Origin: JBOZRQ01 sp050789255
GTDB taxonomy: Bacteria; Bacillota; Sulfobacillia; Symbiobacteriales; Symbiobacteriaceae
Length of the DNA stretch: 64,000 bases
Direction: 5' to 3'
NCBI GenBank assembly: GCA_050789255.1
Contig: JBOZRQ010000055.1
Location: 1-64,000, forward strand
Shown one piece after another: positions 1 through 7,901 of this stretch; position 1 is the first letter of the stretch; each line of letters starts with the position of its first letter. The position numbers were made by a program, and so were the translations under genes. Below the pieces are notes generated by a model. It worked only from the letters and a program-made list of their open reading frames with translations. It was not told the origin of the DNA and made no database searches.

Positions 1-103
1 CCGGCATGCGGACTGTTCTTAGGCTACAGTCCCCGTCTACGAGCTTGGGGACTGGGGAGACTTGAACTCCCTAGTTACGTAAACTGCGAGGCGTACAGAT
101 GCA

Positions 104-136
104 AAGAGCCGCCGCACATCCCGTGCGACGGCTCTT
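104..136 (-). terminator. Intrinsic terminator of the nitroreductase gene
   Basis: A 13-bp stem with one mismatch, AAGAGCC to GGCTCTT at its ends, lies just beyond the nitroreductase stop. On the minus strand it is followed by a short T run. Confidence 0.6.
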
Positions 137-142
137 GCTGTC

Positions 143-763
143 TCAGTGGTAGGTGATGATGCGGTCCAGGTCGTGGCGGTGGTGCGAAAAGCCGTCCTCG
201 GCCGGGTGGCCGATCGGCACCATGGCTGCAAAGAGCACATGCTCCGGCAGGTCCAGAATCTCCCGCACCTTCGCCTGGTCGAAGCCGAGCATGGGAACCG
301 TGGCGTAGCCCATGCTCCGGGCCGCCACCAGCAGGAAACCGAGGGCGATGTTGGTCTGGGTGAGGCCCCACTGCCCCCGGTCCGCCACGCTCTGCTTCCC
401 GAAGGTGGTGCGAATCGTGTCCACCAACCGCTGCTTGCCCTCCGGCGGCATGCCCGGATGGGCCACCTCCTCGGCGTTGGCCAGGACATCTTCCATGTCG
501 CTGGCCACAAGGATGACGGCGGGCGCCGAGGTGACCTGGGGCTGGTCGTAGGCGGCGGCCCGCAGCTGCCGCTTCACCTCGGGGTCGACCGCCACATGGA
601 ACCGCCAGGGCTGGACGTTCCACGCGCTGGGCGCCAGGTGCGCCAGCCGCAGGATCTCCTCCAGGTCATCACCGTTGATGGTCTCCTGCACAAACCTCCG
701 GATGGAGCGCCGGTCCTCAATCGCCTGCCGCACCGACAAGGATTCTGCCAGGTGAGCCTGCAT
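143..763 (-). CDS. Nitroreductase family FMN-dependent oxidoreductase
   Basis: This 206-residue protein has the nitroreductase fold signature. An RRSIR motif near residues 18-22 contacts the FMN phosphate in this family, and APSAWNVQPW follows near residue 45. Known members are homodimeric cytosolic flavoproteins that use NAD(P)H to reduce nitroaromatics, quinones or other electrophiles; the substrate cannot be told from sequence. The ATG start has AGGGGGA upstream. The gene stands alone, bounded by its own terminator and by the terminator of the upstream amidase gene, so it is probably monocistronic. A CATAAT at about 807-812 could be its -10 element. The length is normal for the family. Confidence 0.88.
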   Translation of the reverse strand: MQAHLAESLSVRQAIEDRRSIRRFVQETINGDDLEEILRLAHLAPSAWNVQPWRFHVAVDPEVKRQLRAAAYDQPQVTSAPAVILVASDMEDVLANAEEVAHPGMPPEGKQRLVDTIRTTFGKQSVADRGQWGLTQTNIALGFLLVAARSMGYATVPMLGFDQAKVREILDLPEHVLFAAMVPIGHPAEDGFSHHRHDLDRIITYH

Positions 764-812
764 GCAGCCGTCCCCCTTCCATGGATTGAGCGGGAGTCGG
801 CGTTATTATGTC

Positions 813-848
813 CAAAAAAACACCCCGGCGGTGCCGCGCCGGGGTGTT
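813..848 (-). terminator. Intrinsic terminator of the amidase gene
   Basis: A perfect 12-bp stem (AACACCCCGGCG and its complement) with a 6-base loop is followed on the minus strand by a run of seven T. It begins at the amidase stop codon. Confidence 0.9.
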
Positions 849-2689
849 CAGTTTTGCATGCCGAAGAGCGGTGGTCGTACTGAGCACTCGCCTTGCACGC
901 CGTGAAGGAAAGCGATAATCGCCTGAAACAGCGCATCTGCGATGGTCTCTTGCATTGCAGGCTGCGACAGGCACGCCTCCTCCTGGGGGTTCGATAGGAA
1001 CAGCCCCTCCAAAAGGACGGCGGGGATGAAGGTGTTGCGAAGCACGTAGTAGTAATCCCGCGGATTGGCTGGGTCGGAGAGCCGGCACCGAAGGCCGCGG
1101 TCGCAAGGAGGGCAGCAGTTGCCGAAGGCCTGGTTATGTTGAGCCAGGGAGCTCAGCACCTGGCTCTGCACAAGGCAGCCCAGGCGGAGGGAGTCGTCCA
1201 AGGTCGCTTGCTGCTGCTCGCAGCCGCACTGGTAGTAAGTCTCGGTGCCGGTGGAGGTGCTGGCCCGGGAGTTGTTGTGGACGCTCAGGAGCAGGTTGCC
1301 GCCGCTGGCGGTGGCCAGGTCGGCCCTGAAACCCAGACTTACATCAATGTCGGCCGTGCGGGTCATCCAGACGTGTCCGACGGCGCCCACCAGCCGTTTC
1401 AGCAGCAAGGTGGCAATGCTCAGGTTGACCGCCTTCTCCCGAATCCCCGTAGGTCCCGTGGCGCCGTTGTCCGAGCCGCCGTGCCCGGGGTCGATCACCA
1501 CGATCGCCTGGGTGGGCTCTGCGGGCGCCTTGGCGGGCGTGGGAATCCGCTGCAGGCTGTGCGTGGGCACCCAGCCGTTGGTGCCGTCGTACAGGGTGAT
1601 CATGTGCCAGGCCCCGTCCAGGGTCATCCGGAAGGACGGGTAGTAGGAGCCCGCCGGGAGAACCCCGATCAGACCGCCCCCGAAGGCCGCACTCCTGACT
1701 TCCGCAGGCTGCCGGAGCACCACGACTCCGCTCCAGGTGCGGGCCTTGCGCTCGAGCGGCACCGGCTCCACTCCGGCCGCCTGCCGGGCCTGGTGAGCAG
1801 CGGCTGCCCATCTGCTGTTGGCGATGAACCAGGAAGCCCGCTCCCTCGGCCCCACTGTGCGGGCCGGCAGTCTCAGGATGGCGTCCAGGATTTCGTCGAT
1901 CCTCGCGCCGTAACCGGTGTCCGCCGCCCACCGCCCCGAGAGGGCATCCACGGTGGGGGCGCTGCCCCAGGTGACCATGTCGTAGCGGGTATCGGCGAGC
2001 AGCAGCCCCGAGGGCAGCGGGCGCACCGTGGCGTAAGCATGGAGATGCTGCAACTGGGCCAAGATCCCCTCCGCAGCGGAGGCGAAGGTCTCGCCCGGGC
2101 TGCCGGGACCGGTGGCGCCCAGCCCGCCAAAGTTGTTCTGCCAGAATAGCACGGCGCCGGTATATCGAAAGTAGTCGGTCTGCAGCAGGGCCTGGGCATA
2201 GGCCACGTCCCCGCGCACACCCACCCGTTGGCCGGTCTGCAGGTAGAGTTCAGCGAAGTAAGGGGCGTGCGGGTTCACCGAGTGGCAATGATCCTCCATT
2301 TGACTGGCGTCGGCCAGGGGCCTGCCAATGATCGCCCGGCCGCGATCAGGAACGGCCATCGCCACATCCGGCGGGGCGGCCGACCCCTCTCCGAAGAGCA
2401 CGGCGCCGTTCTCAGAGCCGCTGGCGTAACACGTCACGGCGGTAAGGCAGCCCAGCTCCCGCATAACATGGGCCAACTCCGTCAGGGTCAGACTGTCGGC
2501 GGCCACGTGGACAAGCAGCCCGTCGTCCCGCAGGCCAGCGGCGGTATGGGCCGCCTTATCGCCGTCCGAGATGCTCACCTCTCCACCAGCAACCAGCGTG
2601 AGACCGCCTGTACAGACGTTGCCGGAGCCCGCCGGACGGGCGAATGCGAGACGGATGGTCGACCCAAACCGCCGCATCTGATATCCCAC
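848..2689 (-). CDS. Cell-wall hydrolase: glucosaminidase-like domain plus N-acetylmuramoyl-L-alanine amidase
   Basis: This 613-residue protein has at least three parts. Residues about 1-125 are unrecognised. Residues about 155-230 resemble the glucosaminidase superfamily (AQALLQTDYF, then QNNFGGLGATG and a QHLHAYA motif). Residues about 335-380 look like an SH3-type wall-binding domain (GWVPTHSLQ). Residues about 395-600 are Amidase_3 with the zinc and catalytic set: His403 in DPGHGG, Glu418 in IREK, His471 and Glu561 in LLEG. The amidase should cleave the lactyl-L-Ala bond of peptidoglycan. The expected glucosaminidase Glu is Gln170, so that half may only bind. No signal peptide is evident. 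The amidase domain carries a cysteine-rich insertion near residues 488-535. The GTG start has GAGGGG upstream; ATG at 2677 is an alternative. Confidence 0.85.
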   Translation of the reverse strand: MGYQMRRFGSTIRLAFARPAGSGNVCTGGLTLVAGGEVSISDGDKAAHTAAGLRDDGLLVHVAADSLTLTELAHVMRELGCLTAVTCYASGSENGAVLFGEGSAAPPDVAMAVPDRGRAIIGRPLADASQMEDHCHSVNPHAPYFAELYLQTGQRVGVRGDVAYAQALLQTDYFRYTGAVLFWQNNFGGLGATGPGSPGETFASAAEGILAQLQHLHAYATVRPLPSGLLLADTRYDMVTWGSAPTVDALSGRWAADTGYGARIDEILDAILRLPARTVGPRERASWFIANSRWAAAAHQARQAAGVEPVPLERKARTWSGVVVLRQPAEVRSAAFGGGLIGVLPAGSYYPSFRMTLDGAWHMITLYDGTNGWVPTHSLQRIPTPAKAPAEPTQAIVVIDPGHGGSDNGATGPTGIREKAVNLSIATLLLKRLVGAVGHVWMTRTADIDVSLGFRADLATASGGNLLLSVHNNSRASTSTGTETYYQCGCEQQQATLDDSLRLGCLVQSQVLSSLAQHNQAFGNCCPPCDRGLRCRLSDPANPRDYYYVLRNTFIPAVLLEGLFLSNPQEEACLSQPAMQETIADALFQAIIAFLHGVQGECSVRPPLFGMQN

Positions 2690-2716
2690 GGGTCACACCC
2701 CTCATAGGTAGACATA

Positions 2717-2732
2717 ATACACCGCAGTGTAT
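2717..2732. promoter_or_regulatory. Palindromic operator candidate
   Basis: ATACAC-CGCA-GTGTAT is a perfect 6-bp inverted repeat between the ArsR-type regulator gene and the amidase start. It overlaps a TATTAT that could be the amidase -10 box. The adjacent regulator is an obvious but unproven candidate to bind it. Confidence 0.4.
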
Positions 2733-2753
2733 GTTTGTCTCCCTGCGGGTGTG

Positions 2754-3656
2754 TCAGCCTGCCGACACGAACCGGGTCAATGCTGCTTCGACCCGGCTGA
2801 AAGCCCCAGGTCGCAGGCTGTAGTGCTGGATTTCGCCCCGGTGCAGGTGGGAGCGCACCAATCCCGCGGCACGCAGCACCGTGACATGCCGATGCACGGT
2901 TCCCTTGGTCAGGCCGCTCCTGCCCACGATCTCGGTGAAGCTGAGCGGTGCCTGTGCCAGGCTATAGAGAATCCGCAGCCGGCTCTCGTCGGCCAGGGCG
3001 CGGGTCAGGCGCAGGAGCCCGGGGCCGGGCTCGCCGGCGGCCACCGGCAGGTCCACCGGGCAGAGGAACATCAGCAGGTCGGTGCAGGGCGACCAGACCG
3101 TGAGCGGTCGCTTGTGGTACTGCGGCACCAACAGGACCCGCCGGACCTCCTCCGGCTCGACCCAGAACCCGTTGGTGGCCTCCTCCACCGCCTCCTGCAG
3201 GGGCAGGTGGGTGCCGACCGGGTTGGCAGCCCGGTCCGCGAGGGCGGCATGGACGGCGGGCGCCACCCCGGCGAAGTACTCCTCGTTCCAGGCTGCCAGC
3301 ACTTCGGCGTAGCGGCTCCGCTCGGGGGGCAGCCGAATCCCTTCAGGCGCCAGGGACGGGGCCAGCAGCTCGTAGATCTCCCCTGCGCTGCTCGCAGACA
3401 GCCACCGCAAAAACCCTGCGGCCGACCGGTCACGCTCGGGGCACTGCCAGATCAGCAGGCCAAACTGACGCAGGCACGGGGGCTCGGGCAGTTCGGCCAG
3501 CGCCTTCTGCAACGGCTTGCTCAGCAGGCCCCCGACCGACGCCGCCCAGTCGTCTCCCATCTCCTGCAGTCGGTGGTGCTGGGTGCTCAGGTAGGCGTGA
3601 AGGCTCACCACCAACTCGTAGGCCGGGGCCCAGTCGGTCTGAACGGAGTAGCTCAC
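2754..3656 (-). CDS. ArsR-type winged-helix transcriptional regulator
   Basis: This 300-residue protein carries a C-terminal winged helix-turn-helix at about residues 210-290 (ALADESRLRILYSL, then GLTKGTVHRHVTVLRAAGLV), typical of ArsR-like repressors. ArsR proteins are normally about 100 residues, so the roughly 200-residue N-terminal part is an additional domain, possibly a ligand-sensing one. No CxxC metal-binding pair is visible in the recognition region, so metal sensing is not supported. The GTG start lies 3 bases past the stop of the upstream MFS exporter gene, so the two are translationally coupled. The regulator probably controls the exporter in response to an exported compound (inference). 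Confidence 0.82.
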   Translation of the reverse strand: MSYSVQTDWAPAYELVVSLHAYLSTQHHRLQEMGDDWAASVGGLLSKPLQKALAELPEPPCLRQFGLLIWQCPERDRSAAGFLRWLSASSAGEIYELLAPSLAPEGIRLPPERSRYAEVLAAWNEEYFAGVAPAVHAALADRAANPVGTHLPLQEAVEEATNGFWVEPEEVRRVLLVPQYHKRPLTVWSPCTDLLMFLCPVDLPVAAGEPGPGLLRLTRALADESRLRILYSLAQAPLSFTEIVGRSGLTKGTVHRHVTVLRAAGLVRSHLHRGEIQHYSLRPGAFSRVEAALTRFVSAG

Positions 3657-3659
3657 GGA

Positions 3660-4919
3660 TTACGCCCCCTCTGCCAGCGTTGCGCCGGGCGCCGTCAGGT
3701 CCCCGTCGACCCGCCGGAGCCCCGGGAACAGGAAGCCGCCCAGCCCCAGCACGATCGGCAGGATCCCCGCAGCCAGGAACATGGGCGCCAGCCCCCACCG
3801 CTCGCCCAGGTAGGCGCCCAGGAAGGCGCCCAGCGGGCCACCGCCCCAGGCCAGCAGCAGCCGTGCCGACATCACTCGGCCCTGAATCTCCTGGGGCACC
3901 AACCGCAGGAAGATCACCGTGCTGGTGGAAGTAAAGACGGCGAAGGAGGCGCCCTCCAGGACCTTGCACGCCAGGGCGAGCCACACCTGCCCCGGCCCCG
4001 CCAGGGAGAGCCCCACGAAGGCCACGCCCGTCCCCACCAGCGACCATAGCATGATCGTACGGCGCTGCTTCACCTCGCCAATGTACCCAAGCGCCCCGGC
4101 GCCCAGGGCAAAGCCCAGCGGCCAGCACGCCTGCATGGCGCCCACGATCTGGGCGCCGGCGCCCAGCTGCTCGGCCACATACGGGGCATGCATCGCGAAG
4201 ATCGCCCAGGCGCTCACATAGCAGAGGCCCAGCATGACCGTCAGCGTGAGCAGGGCGGGCACCTTGCCGAAGAAGCGGAAGCCCTCGGTCATCTCCCCCC
4301 AGTAGGTGCCGGGGCCGCCGGTGCGCCGCTCCACCTGGCCTATAGCCGCCGGGACCGCCATGAAGGTGAGCGCTGAGAGCCCAAAGCTCGCCGCGTCGAT
4401 CGCCAGGGCGGCGTGCGAGCCGAAAGCGCCTATGATCAGGCCTGCCACCAGGGGTCCCACTACGCGCATCGACTCCAGCAGCGAGCCCATGATCGCATTC
4501 GCCCGCAGCAGGTGCTCATCGGAGACCAGGTTGCGTACCAGCACCTGGGATGCCGGCCGGTACAGCGCAGCGGCCGCCCCGGAGATCAGCTTGAGCGCAA
4601 AGAGGTGCCACAGCTGCAAGTGCCCGGTCACGGCGAGGGCCAGCGGCAGGGCATAGGCTGCGAACATCACCAGATCGAGCACCACCATGAGCCGAATCCG
4701 GTTCAGCCGGTCGATCAGGGGGGCGCCCAACAGGCGCACCACCACCTCGGGGACAAGGCTCATCAGGTACAGGCTGCCCATGGCCAGCTTGGAGCCCGTG
4801 ATCTCATAAACGACCCAACCCATGGCGATCAGCCCGAAGCCGTCGCCGAGGAGACTGATGCTGCGTCCAACGATATAAGTCCAGAACCGCGTGCCCACTG
4901 GTAGAGATCGTCCCTTCAT
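3660..4919 (-). CDS. MFS transporter, drug-efflux type
   Basis: This 419-residue integral membrane protein has about 12 hydrophobic segments. It shows MFS features: a GDGFGLIAMGWVVYE first helix, a basic loop between helices 2 and 3 (LIDRLNRIRLMV), and EIQGRVMSARLLL in the second half. The sequence style matches the MFS_3 group (enterobactin- and macrolide-exporter-like), which act as proton-coupled exporters. It is first in an operon with the ArsR-type gene and diverges from a phosphotransferase/nucleotidyltransferase pair, suggesting a shared detoxification theme (inference). The ATG start is preceded by a TTGAGT/TATAAT promoter. The ribosome binding site (AAGAAG) is weak. Confidence 0.88.
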   Translation of the reverse strand: MKGRSLPVGTRFWTYIVGRSISLLGDGFGLIAMGWVVYEITGSKLAMGSLYLMSLVPEVVVRLLGAPLIDRLNRIRLMVVLDLVMFAAYALPLALAVTGHLQLWHLFALKLISGAAAALYRPASQVLVRNLVSDEHLLRANAIMGSLLESMRVVGPLVAGLIIGAFGSHAALAIDAASFGLSALTFMAVPAAIGQVERRTGGPGTYWGEMTEGFRFFGKVPALLTLTVMLGLCYVSAWAIFAMHAPYVAEQLGAGAQIVGAMQACWPLGFALGAGALGYIGEVKQRRTIMLWSLVGTGVAFVGLSLAGPGQVWLALACKVLEGASFAVFTSTSTVIFLRLVPQEIQGRVMSARLLLAWGGGPLGAFLGAYLGERWGLAPMFLAAGILPIVLGLGGFLFPGLRRVDGDLTAPGATLAEGA

Positions 4920-4942
4920 ACTGTTTCTTCTTGGACGAACCC

Positions 4943-4972
4943 ATTATACAGTTTGATACGGATAAAACTCAA
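4943..4972 (-). promoter_or_regulatory. Promoter of the MFS/ArsR operon
   Basis: TTGAGT, an 18-base spacer and a perfect TATAAT lie 24 bases upstream of the MFS start. The region overlaps the leader of the divergent phosphotransferase gene. Confidence 0.65.
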
Positions 4973-4987
4973 GGGGGTCCGCGTCCG

Positions 4988-5854
4988 GTGGATAGCGAAC
5001 GCGCCCGCGGCCTGATCCGGCACGCCTTTCCCGAGCTCCCCGCCCTGAGCGTGCGCCCGTTCGGGGAGGGCTGGGCGAACACCGCCTTCCTGGTCGACGA
5101 TGCCCTGCTGTTCCGCTTTCCCAAGAACGAGCGCGTGGCCGCCGCCGTCGGGCGGGAGATGGCCCTGCTGCCAGCCCTCGGGGCGAAGGCCGGGCTCCCG
5201 GTGCCGGTGCCTGATTACCGCTTTGCCGCGAGGGAGGGCGCCCTCGACTTCCCCTGGCCCTTCGGCGGGTACCCCCTGATTCCTGGCACCCCGCTGTCGA
5301 GCGGGCCGGAAGTGGCTCCTGCTTTCGCCGGCGCGGTGGGCGACTTCCTGACCGCCCTGCACCGGTTCCCCGTGGAGCAGGCTGCGGCCTGCGGAGTCCC
5401 CGGCGGCAAACCCGAAGCGTGGCGGGCCGAGTACCGGCGGTGGTACGCCGAAACCCGAGCACTGATCTGGCCCCACTTGAGCCTTGCTGAGCAGCAGTCG
5501 GTCGCGGCGTTCATCGAGCGCTTCCTCGACGACGACCGCCACTTCCGGTTCAAGCCCGTCCTCCTCCACCACGACCTGAGCCCCGACCACCTTCTCGTAG
5601 AGGATGCCGTGCTCACCGGTGTGATCGACTTTGAGGACGCCATCATCGGGGACCCATGCTTTGACCTGATCGGGGTGCTTCACCTGGGTCCCGGCGTGCT
5701 GGACCATTACCGCGGCCCCATCGACCCGGGCTTCTTCGACCGCATGCGCTTCTACACCCGGCTCTGGCCCCTCCACGAGATCCGGTATGGCGTCGAGTCC
5801 GGGCAGAGTGAGCACATACAGCGGGGGCTTGCCCGCCTGCAAGGAGGAGTATGA
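4988..5854 (+). CDS. Aminoglycoside/macrolide phosphotransferase-family protein
   Basis: This 288-residue protein has the kinase-like APH fold. The catalytic loop HHDLSPDHLLV places the Brenner aspartate at about residue 196, with His201 where most APHs have Asn, as in macrolide phosphotransferases. GVIDFEDAIIGDP (Asp214) is the metal-binding segment. Family members transfer phosphate from ATP to antibiotics or to small metabolites such as choline or homoserine; the substrate is not determinable here. The GTG start is chosen because AAGGGGG lies 10 bases upstream. The frame also stays open back to a TTG at 4931, which has no ribosome binding site. Its TGA stop lies just ahead of the next start, so the two genes are coupled. 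Confidence 0.85.
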   Translation: MDSERARGLIRHAFPELPALSVRPFGEGWANTAFLVDDALLFRFPKNERVAAAVGREMALLPALGAKAGLPVPVPDYRFAAREGALDFPWPFGGYPLIPGTPLSSGPEVAPAFAGAVGDFLTALHRFPVEQAAACGVPGGKPEAWRAEYRRWYAETRALIWPHLSLAEQQSVAAFIERFLDDDRHFRFKPVLLHHDLSPDHLLVEDAVLTGVIDFEDAIIGDPCFDLIGVLHLGPGVLDHYRGPIDPGFFDRMRFYTRLWPLHEIRYGVESGQSEHIQRGLARLQGGV

Positions 5855-5855
5855 G

Positions 5856-6704
5856 GTGGAGTTCCTGAGCATCGCCAGAGAACGGGCGGCGGTCTATGCT
5901 GCCGACCCACGGGTAAAGGTGATCCTGCTCTCCGGTTCCGCCTCCGTCGGGCAAACCGACGCCGCCTCCGACGTCGACTTGCTGGTCTACTACGACGGCC
6001 CCCCGGGCGATCAGCTTCTCCAGGCCGAGAAGGAGGCAGCGGTCGCCTCGGGCGGCGGCTTCTTCTGGGGCACCGGGGAGGGCTTCGCGGTCTACCACTT
6101 CCAGCAACCCAGCGGCATCCGGGTCGACGTCGCCCATGCCCAGGTCTCCCAGTTGGAGGACCGCATGGCGCAACTGCTGGAGAAGCATTCGCTGGACCTC
6201 GACCTCCACCTGGTCGCCACCGGCATCCTCCAGGCGGTCCCCCTGTACGGGGCAGAGGTCGCAGAGGCCTGGAAGCGGCGCCTCTCCGCCTTCCCCGAGG
6301 AACTCGCCACGGCCCTTGTGCGGGAGCACCTGCGCTTCAGCCCGCGGGCGGTCTTCATGGAGATGGGCGCCGACCGGGGCGACCTCCCCTTCCTGGCCGA
6401 GTTGTTCCTGACCACCCAGAAAAACCTGCTGGGGGTCATGTGCGGCCTGAACCGCATGTACCACCCCGGCAAGGTCAAACGCATGTGGCTCCCCATTGAG
6501 CAGATGCAGATCAAGCCTGAGCGCTTCCTGGAGCGCATGCTGGGGCTCTGGCGGGCGCCCGCCCACGAGGCGGCCCGGGAGGTCTGCCAGCTCATCGCGG
6601 AGACCTTCGACCTGGTCGACCAACACATGCCTTCGGTCCCCACCGCCGAGAAGCGTCAACGCTTTGAGCTTCCGTCACGCCGTCGAATCCCGGAGGGGGC
6701 ATAA
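5856..6704 (+). CDS. Nucleotidyltransferase-domain protein
   Basis: This 282-residue protein carries an N-terminal minimal nucleotidyltransferase motif: Gly27-Ser28 followed by Asp39 and Asp41 in SDVDLLV, the metal-binding pair of the polymerase-beta superfamily. The remainder is mostly helical and resembles aminoglycoside adenylyltransferase-like architectures in general layout, but no specific family is recognised. The GTG start is fixed by AAGGAGG 8 bases upstream, which lies inside the end of the phosphotransferase gene. The two proteins are probably made in equal amounts and may modify the same molecule. Drug modification is one option; nucleotidylation of an intracellular metabolite or protein is another. 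Confidence 0.78.
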   Translation: MEFLSIARERAAVYAADPRVKVILLSGSASVGQTDAASDVDLLVYYDGPPGDQLLQAEKEAAVASGGGFFWGTGEGFAVYHFQQPSGIRVDVAHAQVSQLEDRMAQLLEKHSLDLDLHLVATGILQAVPLYGAEVAEAWKRRLSAFPEELATALVREHLRFSPRAVFMEMGADRGDLPFLAELFLTTQKNLLGVMCGLNRMYHPGKVKRMWLPIEQMQIKPERFLERMLGLWRAPAHEAAREVCQLIAETFDLVDQHMPSVPTAEKRQRFELPSRRRIPEGA

Positions 6705-6709
6705 AAATG

Positions 6710-6861
6710 GCCGCGGATTTACGGATTAACGGATTTCCGGCATCACACGCGGATGACCTGGGATGCCCACTTGGTTATATATAGAAATATATATGACCAG
6801 GAAGGTTTACCAAGTAATCCGCGATTGTGATTAGAATCCGTGCAATCCGCGCATCCGCGGC
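6710..6861. repeat. Palindromic intergenic element (MITE- or REP-like)
   Basis: GCCGCGGAT at the left end and ATCCGCGGC at the right end form a perfect 9-bp terminal inverted repeat. Each arm continues with diverged GGATT/AATCC units. A second perfect inverted repeat, ACTTGGT (6769) with ACCAAGT (6809), encloses an AT-rich hairpin (GGTTATATAT/ATATATGACC). The AT-rich core contrasts with the GC-rich flanks. It fills nearly the whole gap between two convergent genes and codes for nothing visible. Confidence 0.7.
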
Positions 6862-6879
6862 GGTAAATGCCCCAATGCC

Positions 6880-7767
6880 CTAGTGAATCGACCGCTTGGC
6901 CGTCCGACCGCCAAGCACGTCATGTACGTTCTCCACGACCACAAAGGCGCTCTCGTCTTTGTCGATGACGATCGACTTGAGTTTGGCGACCTCCAGTCGT
7001 GTGATCACACAGTAGAGCATCGACTTGGCCTCCTGGGAGTAGCCCCCCTTGGCCGGGATTTCTGTGACACCACGACCCAGGCGGTGCAGAATCGCGTCGC
7101 GAATCGCCGCTGCCTGGGTCGTAATGATAATTGCCGATTTCGATTCATCCAGGCCCTCAATCGCAATGTCGATCGCCTTGAAGGCGACAAAGTAGGCGAT
7201 TAAGGAGTACATCGCCTTGTCCCAGCCGAAGACGAAGCCGGCAGAGCCAAGGATGAAGACGTTGAAAAACATGACGATCTCGCCTACGGAGAAGGGGAGC
7301 CGCCTCCCGACCACGATGGCTACAATCTCCGTGCCGTCAAGGCTACCGCCACTGCGAATAATGATGCCCACGCCAAGCCCGAGGATCACGCCCCCGAAGA
7401 CCGATGCGAGCAAGAGGTCACTGGTCAGCACCGGCACGGGGTGCAAGAAGCTGACGAAGATGGACATGACAACCACCCCGAACAGTGTCGACAGGGCGAA
7501 TGTCTTACCAATTTGCTGATACCCGATCCACAGGAAGGGCAGGTTCAGCAGGACCAGAAACAGGCCGATGGGCAGCCCGGACAGATGTGCGCTAATGATG
7601 GACAGGCCCACAACGCCGCCATCGATGATATTGTTTGGGACAAGGAAGATCTCAAGACCTACAGCCACCAGAAGAGCGCCAAAGGTAATCATGAAGCCGC
7701 GGTGCAGCAACTGAACCAGAAAGGAACGCTTGCGATTTCGTACGGATGCCGGCAAATAACCACCCAC
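6880..7767 (-). CDS. YitT family membrane protein (DUF161/DUF2179)
   Basis: This 295-residue protein has five or six N-terminal transmembrane segments (GFMITFGALLVAVGLEIFLV, GLPIGLFLVLLNLPFLWIGY and others). It ends in a soluble domain of about 80 residues with the SKSAIIITTQ and KGGYSQEAKSMLYCVITRLE segments typical of the YitT C-terminal DUF2179 domain. The family is common in Firmicutes and its biochemical role is unknown; some members lie near stress or transport genes. Of the possible starts, GTG at 7767 has little ribosome binding site. A TTG at 7755 preceded by GGTGG is possible, so the N-terminus is uncertain. The gene is isolated, facing the palindromic element. Confidence 0.88.
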   Translation of the reverse strand: MGGYLPASVRNRKRSFLVQLLHRGFMITFGALLVAVGLEIFLVPNNIIDGGVVGLSIISAHLSGLPIGLFLVLLNLPFLWIGYQQIGKTFALSTLFGVVVMSIFVSFLHPVPVLTSDLLLASVFGGVILGLGVGIIIRSGGSLDGTEIVAIVVGRRLPFSVGEIVMFFNVFILGSAGFVFGWDKAMYSLIAYFVAFKAIDIAIEGLDESKSAIIITTQAAAIRDAILHRLGRGVTEIPAKGGYSQEAKSMLYCVITRLEVAKLKSIVIDKDESAFVVVENVHDVLGGRTAKRSIH

Positions 7768-7849
7768 TTCACAGTTTTTAGACAGAAAATTGTATACCTA
7801 TCTATTTGGACGCTCGAATCGGTAATACGTTACCCTCATGCGCCCAGGA

Positions 7850-7890
7850 AAAATGCAGGCCCGCCCCAGTGATTCTCCAGGGCGGGCCTG
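7850..7890 (-). terminator. Intrinsic terminator of the flavoprotein gene
   Basis: A perfect 11-bp GC stem (CAGGCCCGCCC with GGGCGGGCCTG) is followed on the minus strand by ATTTTT. Confidence 0.9.
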
Positions 7891-7901
7891 ATTCATAGCG
7901 C

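Noticed and set aside
27..74. tRNA T-arm-like sequence on the minus strand (TTCAAGT loop with 5-bp stem) and a nearby CAGTCCCC/GGGGACTG stem
   Set aside because: No matching acceptor 5' strand, anticodon arm or D-arm was found upstream, so it is not a tRNA. It could be a relic, but there is no other evidence of integration.
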